A DNA stretch of 5,951 nt from Cytophagales bacterium. GTDB taxonomy: Bacteria; Bacteroidota; Bacteroidia; Cytophagales; Cyclobacteriaceae. Below, in pieces: positions 1 through 5,951 of this stretch (position 1 is its first letter; the number at the start of each line of letters is the position of its first letter). The notes beneath the pieces were generated by a model that made no database searches, was not told the origin of the DNA, and saw only the letters and a program-made list of their open reading frames with translations. The stretch is taken from NCBI GenBank assembly GCA_020063545.1, contig JAGUUF010000358.1, positions 1 to 5,951 on the forward strand, read 5' to 3'. The translations under genes and the position numbers were made by a program.

Positions 1-3000
1 CACGACCGATTGAGAAGGAACTGAATACCATTGCCGAGGTCGATAATATCAAGTCAACTTCGGTGCAGGATTACTCCACGATCATCATTGAATTTGATCC
101 GAAAACTTCGGTGCAGGATGCCCTCACCAAAGTAAAAGATGCCGTGGATCGTGCTAAACCCGAATTGCCTACCGACCTGCCGGCCGACCCGAATGTGTTT
201 GAACTGAACTTTTCGGAGTTCCCTATTTTCAATATAAACCTGTCGGGAAATTTTGAACTGGAGGAACTGAAACACTATGCCGAATACCTGGAAGATGAGA
301 TTGAAAAACTTTCAGAGATATCAAAAGTTGAAATCAGGGGCATTGATGAACGCGAAGTAAAGATTAAAGTAGATCCGTACGAGCTGGAGGCACGCCAGTT
401 GAATTTTGGTGACCTGGAAAGCGCGATCCAGGCCGAAAATGTTACGCTTTCGGGTGGCAACATTCTGGATGACGGCATCCGCAGGAACATCCGCGTGGTG
501 GGCGAATTTAACGACCCGCGCCAGCTTGAAGATATTGTGGTAAAGCACGAAAAGGGAAACATCGTTTACCTGAAAGACGTGGCCCGGGTTGAATTTGATT
601 ATAAAGAGCGGCAGAGTTATGCCCGTCTTAAAAAGCAGCCGGTGGTGATGGTGGATGTTATTAAACGCAGCGGCAAAAACCTGCTTATAGCAACCGATAA
701 GGTAAATGCCATCCTGGCCAAAGCAAAAGCCGATGTTTTTCCTTCCGGGCTTAATGTTACCATCACCAACGACCAGTCATCCTTTACCAAAGAGATGGTA
801 AGCAGCATGGAGAACAACATTATCTCCGGGGTAATTGTGGTAGTAGGGGTGCTCATGCTCTTCCTCGGCATTCGCAACGCCTACTTTGTGGGTATAGCCA
901 TCCCGCTATCCATGTTCTTATCCTTCCTGATCCTGGGCTTTATGGGCTACACCATTAATATGATGGTGCTCTTTGGTCTTATTATGGCGCTGGGTATGCT
1001 GGTGGATAACGGAATTGTGGTGGTGGAAAACGTGTACCGCCTTTACGAAGAGGGGTACGATTTGAAGAGTGCTGTACGACTGGGCACAGGCGAAATTGCA
1101 TGGCCCATCATCGCTTCAACAGCCACAACACTGGCGGCCTTTTTACCGCTGGCCATGTGGCCGGGCATTATGGGTGAGTTTATGAAGTACCTGCCGATTA
1201 CCCTTATCGTGGTGTTGTCATCCTCCCTGTTTGTCGGGCTGGTGGTTACACCGGTAATCGCTTCGATGTTTATGAAGCACGAGAGCGAGAGCGCTTCAAA
1301 AAACCGAAGCAGGACGCATCGCATTGTAGTGGCCTTGTTTATCGTGGGGGGACTTTTTATCGCGCTGAAAGTTTATTGGTTTGGAAATCTTCTGCTGATT
1401 GGCGCTGTCCTCACGTTGTTAAACATTTATGTATTTGCCCCGCTTACCCATTGGTTTCAAACCAGTGTACTTCCAAGGCTCGAGAGCCGCTACTCAAAAA
1501 TTATTCAGCATGCTTTGAAGGGTTCAAACCCCAGGAATTACCTGGTGGGTACCGTTTTAATGTTATTCCTCTCCATCGGGTTGCTGGTTGTGTTTCCGCC
1601 TAATGTTATCTTCTTTCCCATCAACGAGCCAAAGTATATTAATATCTTCATCGAGTATCCTACGGGCACCGACATTGAAGTTACCAACAAGCTTACCGAA
1701 CGCATTGAAGACCAGGTGATTGAACTGGTAAAGCCGTATGAGTCTATTGTGGAATCGGTTATCGGCAACGTGGGGCAAGGCACAGGCGACCCGAACGATC
1801 CATCAAACATCGGCATGTCGGATACGCCCAATAAAGCACGGATTACCGTAAACTTCGTTGACTTTAAATACCGGAACGGCCAAAGCACAAACGCCATAAT
1901 GGAAGAAGTGCGCAAGGCCATCGGCCAGTATCCCGGGGTTACCGTAACGGTTGATAAAAATGCTGACGGCCCCCCGACCGGTAAGCCGATTAACATTGAG
2001 ATTACTGGCGAGGATTTTCCTACCCTTGTTCGTATCGCTGAAGATATGAAGAAGCAAATCAACGAATCTGGAATACAGGGAATTGAAAAACTGAAAACCG
2101 ATTTGGAAACAGGCAAGCCGGAACTGGTAATTGATATTGACCGCGAAAAGGCAAGGCGTTTCGGGCTTTCATCCTACTCGGTTGCCAACGAAATCAGAAC
2201 ATCGCTTTACGGTAAGGAAGTGTCAAAATTTAAACAGGGCGAAGATGACTATGATATTCAACTTCGGTTGGACGATAAGTATCGCTATGATCTAGATGCC
2301 TTGATTAATAAGAGCGTCACCTTCCGCGACCAGAGCACCGGAAAAATTTCGCAGGTACCCATCTCCTCGATTGCCAAGGCCGAATTGAGTTCATCCTACG
2401 GTTCGGTAAGGCGTAAGGATTTAAAGCGCATCATCACCTTAAGTTCAAATGTGCTGGGCGGCTACAACCCCACCCAGATAAATGATCAGATAAAGGAATT
2501 GCTTGCCGATTACCGCATGCCCCCCGGATACTCGTTTAAATTTGGTGGTGAGCAGGAAAAGCAAATGGAAGAAATGAGTTTTCTTTCCGGTGCATTGGCA
2601 TTGGCTGTGTTCATCATCTTCCTGATTATCGTTGCCCAGTTTAACAAGATCACGGCCCCGCTTATTATTATGACATCGGTGCTGTTCAGTACCATTGGTG
2701 TATTCCTGGGCTTATTCATTTTTCAAATGGACTTCGTGGTCATCATGACCATGGTTGGCCTGATTTCGCTTGCCGGTGTTGTGGTAAACAACGCCATTGT
2801 GTTAATAGATTTTATTGAACTGAAGAAGAAACGCCTTAAGGAAGAGATGAACATTGATAAACTGCCGATGCAGGTAGTGATGGATGCCATTGCCGAAGCA
2901 GGCAAAACCCGTTTGCGCCCCGTGTTGCTTACGGCCATTACAACCATTTTGGGATTAATGCCGCTGGCCATAGGCATCAACATCGACTTTATTAAGTTTA

Positions 3001-3173
3001 TTACCAGCTATGATGCCGACTTTTATATTGGTGGCGACAGTGTAATCTTCTGGAGTCCGTTGTCGTGGACGATCATTCACGGGCTGGCCTTTGCCACGTT
3101 CTTAACGCTGGTGGTTGTGCCGGTTATGTACCTGCTGGTAGAAAAGTTGAACAGGCGGCTTGGCATCGGGTAA
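1..3173 (+). CDS. RND-family efflux permease (AcrB/HAE-like), 5' partial
   Basis: This is the inner-membrane, proton-driven pump subunit of a tripartite efflux system. The reading frame is open to the left edge (first full codon at base 3, R-P-I-E-K-E-L), so the GTG at base 63 is an internal valine, not the start. Numbering from base 3, 1056 residues are visible; by comparison with the family about 60-80 N-terminal residues, including TM1, are missing. Visible in order: the first periplasmic porter domain (to ~270); TM2-TM6 (~273-425), with the TM4 motif G-M-L-V-D-N-G-I-V-V-V-E-N (D335, N336); an extra hydrophobic pair (~440-459 and ~462-482); TM7 (~512-533); the second periplasmic domain, with D-G-P-P-T-G-K-P; then TM8-TM12 (~860-1050), with V-V-N-N-A-I-V-L-I-D-F in TM10 (N929, N930) and R-P-V-L-L-T (T977) in TM11. 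The family call is firm. The substrate cannot be told; the sequence resembles hydrophobe/amphiphile exporters more than CzcA/CusA metal exporters. Confidence 0.96.
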   Translation, partial: RPIEKELNTIAEVDNIKSTSVQDYSTIIIEFDPKTSVQDALTKVKDAVDRAKPELPTDLPADPNVFELNFSEFPIFNINLSGNFELEELKHYAEYLEDEIEKLSEISKVEIRGIDEREVKIKVDPYELEARQLNFGDLESAIQAENVTLSGGNILDDGIRRNIRVVGEFNDPRQLEDIVVKHEKGNIVYLKDVARVEFDYKERQSYARLKKQPVVMVDVIKRSGKNLLIATDKVNAILAKAKADVFPSGLNVTITNDQSSFTKEMVSSMENNIISGVIVVVGVLMLFLGIRNAYFVGIAIPLSMFLSFLILGFMGYTINMMVLFGLIMALGMLVDNGIVVVENVYRLYEEGYDLKSAVRLGTGEIAWPIIASTATTLAAFLPLAMWPGIMGEFMKYLPITLIVVLSSSLFVGLVVTPVIASMFMKHESESASKNRSRTHRIVVALFIVGGLFIALKVYWFGNLLLIGAVLTLLNIYVFAPLTHWFQTSVLPRLESRYSKIIQHALKGSNPRNYLVGTVLMLFLSIGLLVVFPPNVIFFPINEPKYINIFIEYPTGTDIEVTNKLTERIEDQVIELVKPYESIVESVIGNVGQGTGDPNDPSNIGMSDTPNKARITVNFVDFKYRNGQSTNAIMEEVRKAIGQYPGVTVTVDKNADGPPTGKPINIEITGEDFPTLVRIAEDMKKQINESGIQGIEKLKTDLETGKPELVIDIDREKARRFGLSSYSVANEIRTSLYGKEVSKFKQGEDDYDIQLRLDDKYRYDLDALINKSVTFRDQSTGKISQVPISSIAKAELSSSYGSVRRKDLKRIITLSSNVLGGYNPTQINDQIKELLADYRMPPGYSFKFGGEQEKQMEEMSFLSGALALAVFIIFLIIVAQFNKITAPLIIMTSVLFSTIGVFLGLFIFQMDFVVIMTMVGLISLAGVVVNNAIVLIDFIELKKKRLKEEMNIDKLPMQVVMDAIAEAGKTRLRPVLLTAITTILGLMPLAIGINIDFIKFITSYDADFYIGGDSVIFWSPLSWTIIHGLAFATFLTLVVVPVMYLLVEKLNRRLGIG
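56..119 (+). repeat. In-frame 16-bp direct repeat inside the RND gene
   Basis: The 16-mer aacttcggtgcaggat occurs exactly at 56-71 and again at 104-119. The copies are 48 bases (16 codons) apart, so both are read in the same frame and both encode T-S-V-Q-D in the first periplasmic porter subdomain. Both copies sit where the RND family is normally continuous, so this is not an extra inserted unit. Confidence 0.9.
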
Positions 3174-3191
3174 AAACCAAGGCACAGGGTA

Positions 3192-4436
3192 ATGTCGAAA
3201 GTAATGGCGCTGTTTTTTATCCTTGCTGTGTTACTGCTTATTGACGGGTATGTTTTTCAGGCCGTTTCCACCATAAGCAGGGAGTGGGCAGCCGGATGGA
3301 AAACCTTTGCCCGGTATGGGTTCTGGGTTTTTACCGGGGTAACGATTGCCGCTATCGTTTGGTATGCCTATGGCGACCCGTACAAATACGGATCGCAGTT
3401 GCGCAACCTGGTGCTTACCGGAATAGTTATCGTTTACTTTTCCAAACTCTTCGCGGTGTTGTTTGTATTGATTGATGACGTGCAGCGGGGCATCCGGTGG
3501 TTAGCGCGTTATTTTCAACCCGATACAAAGCCCAGCGGAGGCAATAGTATTCCAAGGTCTGAGTTCCTGGCCAAGGCAGCAGTCATTACCGCAACCATAC
3601 CGTTTGCGGCCATGACCTACGGCATTATTTCCGGTGCCCATGATTACCGCATCCGCAGGCGAACCCTTTACCTCCCGAACCTGCCAAAATCGTTTGACGG
3701 CATCCGCATTGGCCAGTTATCAGACATCCATTCCGGCAGCTTTTTCAGCAAAACTTCGGTTAAAGGCGGCATTGACATGTTCATGGAAGAAAAACCGGAC
3801 CTCATTTTCTTTACCGGTGATCTGGTGAACAACGAAACCAGCGAAGTAGGGGAGTACATTGATCTGTTTGCCAAAATCAAGGCACCGCTGGGTGTATTTT
3901 CCGTTACCGGAAATCACGATTATGGAGATTATAAATCATGGGCAAGTGCGGCTGCCAAGCAAAAGAACTTCAGTGCTTTAATTGAAGCGCACAGGCTTAT
4001 GGGTTTTGAACTCCTGATGAATGAACACCGGTTTATTGAGCAGGGTGGTGATAAGCTGGCCGTTATTGGAATTGAAAACTGGGGTGCCGGACGCTTTGCA
4101 AAGTATGGCAAGCTTGCCGAAGCCTACCGGGGCAGCCAGGAGGCGCCAGTGAAATTATTGCTCTCGCACGATCCCAGCCACTGGGATGCCCAGGTGCGTC
4201 CGAATTATCCGGATATTGATATTGCCTTTGCCGGTCATACGCATGGTTTTCAGTTTGGTGTTGAAATCGGAGATTTCAAATGGAGCCCTTCTCAGTATGT
4301 GTACAAGCAATGGGCAGGCCTTTATCGGGAAGGTAACCAGTATTTGTATGTTAACCGGGGCTTTGGCTACATCGGCTATCCCGGCAGGGTTGGTATTCCA
4401 CCGGAACTAACCATTATTGAATTGAAGCGCGGCTGA
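3192..4436 (+). CDS. Membrane-anchored calcineurin-like metallophosphoesterase (YkuE/YaeI type)
   Basis: A 414-residue protein with an N-terminal membrane part and a two-metal phosphoesterase domain. Hydrophobic segments lie at about 5-26, 42-60, 70-94 and 125-146. The catalytic domain (~170-412) carries the full motif set: Q-L-S-D-I-H (D178, H180), F-T-G-D-L-V-N (D210), T-G-N-H-D-Y-G (N241, H242), L-L-S-H-D-P (H326) and A-G-H-T-H-G (H349, H351). By family knowledge these bind the metals and place the catalytic histidine. The basic stretch between segments 3 and 4 (R99, R102, R106, K113, R122) suggests a cytoplasmic loop and hence a periplasmic catalytic domain; this is inference. P-R-S-E-F-L-A-K before segment 4 resembles a degraded Tat motif. 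The ATG at 3192 is the first after the RND stop, 18 bases away, with only a weak purine-rich site; M5 (3204) is an alternative start. The substrate is unknown; phosphodiesters of lipids or nucleotides are possible for this family. Confidence 0.93.
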   Translation: MSKVMALFFILAVLLLIDGYVFQAVSTISREWAAGWKTFARYGFWVFTGVTIAAIVWYAYGDPYKYGSQLRNLVLTGIVIVYFSKLFAVLFVLIDDVQRGIRWLARYFQPDTKPSGGNSIPRSEFLAKAAVITATIPFAAMTYGIISGAHDYRIRRRTLYLPNLPKSFDGIRIGQLSDIHSGSFFSKTSVKGGIDMFMEEKPDLIFFTGDLVNNETSEVGEYIDLFAKIKAPLGVFSVTGNHDYGDYKSWASAAAKQKNFSALIEAHRLMGFELLMNEHRFIEQGGDKLAVIGIENWGAGRFAKYGKLAEAYRGSQEAPVKLLLSHDPSHWDAQVRPNYPDIDIAFAGHTHGFQFGVEIGDFKWSPSQYVYKQWAGLYREGNQYLYVNRGFGYIGYPGRVGIPPELTIIELKRG

Positions 4437-4465
4437 GTATTTACGAACCTGCCTGCGCGGCTTCA
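4423..4465. terminator. Imperfect inverted repeat spanning two convergent stop codons
   Basis: tgaagcgcg at 4423-4431 can pair with cgcggcttca at 4456-4465 (9 bp with one bulged G at 4459), enclosing a 24-base loop that holds both stop codons (TGA 4434-4436, and TAA read from 4443 to 4441). It has no T-run, so it is a weak candidate for ending either transcript. It is noted because no other terminator-like structure fits in the 4-base gap. Confidence 0.25.
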
Positions 4466-4899
4466 GCCTCGCGCCTGCGCTTGGCATCAATGGAATACTT
4501 GCCGGCACCAAAAATGGTAAAGATGATAAGCCCGGCCAGGACGATTAGCGAGATTTCCAGTTCCATGTGGTTGCCCACACTTAAAAAACCTTTTGGTGCA
4601 TTTACAAAGACTACTGCGCCAATAAGCACCGGCAGGTTAATGATGCTGACGATGCGCGTAAAGAGGCCGAAAGCGAGCAGCGGACCGCCAAGGATGTGGG
4701 CAAACACCACATAGTGCGCCAGGGTTGCCCCTGCAAAATACACGTTAAAACCGGAAGCAGTCATCTCCAGTTCATCCATGTTGGTAATAAAGTCGAGGCC
4801 CTTGTAGGTAATAAACAGGCCGAGGATGATGCGAAAGAAATCCAGGAAGCCGGGGCGGTGAGCGTTACCCCATTTTTCAACATCGGTAACAACACTCAT
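4441..4899 (-). CDS. DoxX-family small membrane protein
   Basis: A 152-residue integral membrane protein starting M-S-V-V-T-D-V-E-K-W. It has four hydrophobic segments, at about residues 19-36, 54-77, 82-101 and 113-134, and ends in a short charged tail (A-K-R-R-R-E-A-E-A-A). The first segment (F-F-R-I-I-L-G-L-F-I-T-Y-K-G), the G-G-P-L-L-A-F-G-L-F-T-R turn and the closing F-G-A-G-K-Y-S-I-D are typical of the DoxX/DoxD-like family. Members are widespread and mostly of unknown function; some are linked to thiol or redox stress. I chose the ATG at 4899. The frame stays open upstream to a TTG at 4953, but those 18 extra residues are unlike the family and overlap the promoter candidate. The gene converges on the phosphoesterase gene with 4 bases between stops, and a strong hairpin separates it from the RRM gene upstream, so it is probably transcribed alone. 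Confidence 0.9.
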   Translation of the reverse strand: MSVVTDVEKWGNAHRPGFLDFFRIILGLFITYKGLDFITNMDELEMTASGFNVYFAGATLAHYVVFAHILGGPLLAFGLFTRIVSIINLPVLIGAVVFVNAPKGFLSVGNHMELEISLIVLAGLIIFTIFGAGKYSIDAKRRREAEAAQAGS

Positions 4900-4921
4900 A
4901 GTAGTAACTGGTTGGTTTATA

Positions 4922-4953
4922 CAAAGTTTAAGAAAACTTTTGCAGAAGATCAA
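4922..4953 (-). promoter_or_regulatory. Candidate Bacteroidota-type promoter for the DoxX gene
   Basis: On the - strand, TTG (4953-4951) is followed after 21 bases by aaactttg (4929-4922). This matches the TAnnTTTG -7 element at all but the first base, at a spacing known for Bacteroidota promoters. The predicted RNA start is near 4916, giving a short leader of about 15-20 bases before the ATG at 4899. The candidate sits just past the terminator of the upstream gene, where a promoter is needed. Confidence 0.5.
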
Positions 4954-4989
4954 TTCAGCGGCTGCTTTTTTGAGCCGCCCGGCTGAAAC

Positions 4990-5020
4990 AAAAAGCCCCG
5001 GCTGCAGGCCGGGGCTTTTT
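4990..5020 (-). terminator. Strong intrinsic terminator after the RRM gene
   Basis: A perfect 13-bp inverted repeat, aaaaagccccggc (4990-5002) with gccggggcttttt (5008-5020), around a 5-base loop. Each arm has an 8-bp GC-rich core and ends in A5 or T5, so the hairpin reads as a terminator on both strands. The RRM stop codon lies 21 bases before it on the - strand, which is the likely use. It should also block readthrough from the RRM gene into the DoxX gene. Confidence 0.93.
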
Positions 5021-5041
5021 GAATTCGTTTATCCAAGAATC

Positions 5042-5350
5042 CTAATAATCGTCTCTATTAAAATTTTTCTTGAATCCACCGCCACCGCGGTTTCCGCGAG
5101 GGGCGTCTGTGCGAGGTCGTGCCTCATTAACCACCAGGTTTTTACCCATGAAATCGGCACCGTTCAGTTGGCTGATGGCGCTTTGTGCCGATGAATCGTC
5201 AGCCATTTCAACAAATCCGAATCCACGGCTTCGTTGGGTAAATTTGTCGAGGATGATTTTAGCCGAGCTAACCTCACCGTACTGTTCGAAGAGTCCCCTC
5301 AATTCTGCTTCCGTTGCTTTAAAAGGGATGTTGGCAACATAAATGTTCAT
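5042..5350 (-). CDS. Single-RRM RNA-binding protein with Gly/Arg-rich tail
   Basis: A 102-residue protein made of one RNA recognition motif (about 1-79) and a short flexible basic tail (about 80-102: R-P-R-T-D-A-P-R-G-N-R-G-G-G-G-F-K-K-N-F). RNP2 is I-Y-V-A-N-I (3-8) and RNP1 is R-G-F-G-F-V-E-M (42-49). The aromatic residues that stack on RNA bases in this fold (Y4, F44, F46) are all present. Proteins of this build occur in cyanobacteria (Rbp proteins, several cold-induced) and in Bacteroidota, where they act as post-transcriptional regulators; the targets here are unknown. The ATG at 5350 is directly followed by RNP2 at the usual distance, so the start is secure. No Shine-Dalgarno sequence is visible; the bases before the ATG are A/T-rich. 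A strong terminator follows the stop codon, and about 200 bases without a gene precede the start, so the gene is likely a single unit with its own leader. Confidence 0.95.
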   Translation of the reverse strand: MNIYVANIPFKATEAELRGLFEQYGEVSSAKIILDKFTQRSRGFGFVEMADDSSAQSAISQLNGADFMGKNLVVNEARPRTDAPRGNRGGGGFKKNFNRDDY

Positions 5351-5551
5351 TTGATAACTGATAAAGTGAATAATTAAACTACTGACTGATAAATCTTTCG
5401 GAAACTCAGTTCGGCAAGGAGTTGGGCTTCTGAGAAATTGATCAAATCCATGTAAAAATAATCAGTTTAGGTTATGGTTCAACCCCGTTAGCAGGAGTTT
5501 TACTGGCCAGGTGCCACGATGGGTTCAAAATGTGCCTGAAATCGGGCGTTT
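5351..5551 (-). other. Gene-free spacer; probable promoter and leader of the RRM gene
   Basis: Two hundred bases between the end of the NTF2-like gene and the start of the RRM gene. On the - strand tggatttg (5450-5443) is one base off the TAnnTTTG -7 element, but I see no TTG at the right distance upstream. If it is used, the leader would be about 85-90 bases, A/T-rich near the start codon. No clear terminator for the NTF2-like gene is visible; the only self-complementary features are the palindrome ctggccag (5503-5510) and short stems. Confidence 0.35.
5357..5393 (-). repeat. 9-bp direct repeat in the RRM gene leader
   Basis: tttatcagt on the - strand occurs at 5365-5357 and at 5393-5385, 28 bases apart, just upstream of the RRM start codon. 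It could be a paired protein or RNA binding site, or chance in an A/T-rich leader. Confidence 0.4.
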
Positions 5552-5951
5552 TTATGACGTATGATCGGCCACGATAACCCATTTGCCCTTTATTTTCTTC
5601 CAAAGCAAGGTAAAATGCCCTCCCGGTTTGTCGGCTGTTCGCTGCAATTCCCATTTCCCAATAACATAAGCCGAGGTTGGCGAGAGCAGCTCAAGCGACA
5701 GGATGGTGAAGGTGAGCCGGCCCATCGCTTCGGGTGTCGGGTATCCCTTTTTGTAATTCTCAAGGGTAGTGCTCCATCCATAGGTTACCCCGTTTCGCCC
5801 AATGAACTTCAGGCTGTCGGATTTCCAGTAGCCTTCCATAAAGGCTTCAATATCGGCATTGTTCCAATCGTGTTGTTGCTTATTCATCACGGCACGGATT
5901 GCTTCTTCGTCTTTCTTATTTTTTTGTGCCGTAGCCGGCTGGCAGGTAAGG
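5552..5951 (-). CDS. Exported NTF2-like (DUF4440/SnoaL-type) protein, 5' partial
   Basis: The C-terminal 132 residues of a small alpha+beta protein of the NTF2-like superfamily. The frame stays open through the right edge, so the GTG/ATG pair at 5890/5887 is probably internal. The residues before it read L-T-C-Q-P-A-T-A-Q-K-N-K-K-D-E-E-A-I-R-A. This looks like the end of a signal peptide with an A-T-A cleavage site, followed by the usual first helix (E-E-A-I-R-A-V-M-N-K-Q-Q-H-D-W-N-N-A-D). Later parts fit the cone-shaped fold: F-M-E-G-Y-W-K-S-D-S, a strand with A-Y-V-I-G-K-W-E-L, and the final pair G-H-F-T-L-L-W-K-K and G-K-W-V-I-V-A-D-H-T-S. The family includes small enzymes, binding proteins and stress proteins, and no catalytic residues can be assigned here. 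The C before Q-P-A is not in a good lipobox (T at -1), so a soluble periplasmic protein is more likely than a lipoprotein. Confidence 0.85.
   Translation of the reverse strand, partial: LTCQPATAQKNKKDEEAIRAVMNKQQHDWNNADIEAFMEGYWKSDSLKFIGRNGVTYGWSTTLENYKKGYPTPEAMGRLTFTILSLELLSPTSAYVIGKWELQRTADKPGGHFTLLWKKIKGKWVIVADHTS

Noticed and set aside
63..65. GTG as a start codon for the RND gene
   Set aside because: The frame is open to base 3, and the residues before it (P-I-E-K-E-L-N-T-I-A-E-V) match the family, so this is an internal valine.
1538..2116. A 192-codon open frame on the - strand inside the RND gene
   Set aside because: It lies wholly antisense to a clearly conserved coding region, shows no recognisable domain, and is explained by codon bias of the + strand gene.
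4900..4953. N-terminal extension of the DoxX protein from a TTG at 4953
   Set aside because: The 18 residues do not resemble the family, the start would be TTG rather than ATG, and the stretch holds the promoter candidate.
4696..4986. Open frame on the + strand opposite the DoxX gene
   Set aside because: It is antisense to a well-supported gene and has no recognisable domain.
4954..4987. Second inverted repeat (ttcagc ... gctgaa with inner ggct/agcc) beside the terminator
   Set aside because: The stems are short and broken with no T-run in a useful place, so I see no support for a separate regulatory element.
5086..5098. Small hairpin cgcgg-ttt-ccgcg in the tail of the RRM gene
   Set aside because: A 5-bp stem in a Gly/Arg-rich coding stretch is expected from the GC-rich codons, and no T-run follows.
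5472..5654. A 60-codon open frame on the - strand overlapping the end of the NTF2-like gene
   Set aside because: It overlaps a better gene in another frame, has no family resemblance and has no start signals.

Overview
The window looks like chromosomal DNA from a member of the Bacteroidota, most likely a Cytophagales-type environmental lineage, but nothing in it fixes a genus. The reasons are: an RND permease of the long form with an extra helix pair, a short single-RRM RNA-binding protein with a Gly/Arg tail, weak or absent Shine-Dalgarno sequences, and a promoter candidate that fits the Bacteroidota -33/-7 pattern (TTG ... TAnnTTTG) rather than the sigma-70 one. GC content is moderate and looks even across the window. 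I see no mobile element, tRNA, rRNA or CRISPR.

Left part (1-4436, + strand): the 3' ~95% of an inner-membrane RND efflux permease, cut by the left edge, followed after 18 bases by a membrane-anchored calcineurin-like metallophosphoesterase. The spacing suggests one transcript. The permease would work with a periplasmic adaptor and an outer-membrane channel, whose genes probably lie off the left edge.

Right part (4441-5951, - strand): three genes read leftwards. From right to left they are an exported NTF2-like/DUF4440 protein (its start is off the right edge), a roughly 200-base spacer, the RRM protein, a strong hairpin terminator, and a DoxX-family four-helix membrane protein with its own promoter candidate. 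The DoxX and phosphoesterase genes converge with only 4 bases between their stop codons.

The genes do not form one obvious pathway. The left pair is envelope and transport related. The right-hand genes look like separately transcribed single genes. I found no convincing evidence of a wholly new system. The points most worth following up are the proton-relay and topology variations in the RND permease, the four-helix phosphoesterase tied to it, and the leader of the RRM gene.
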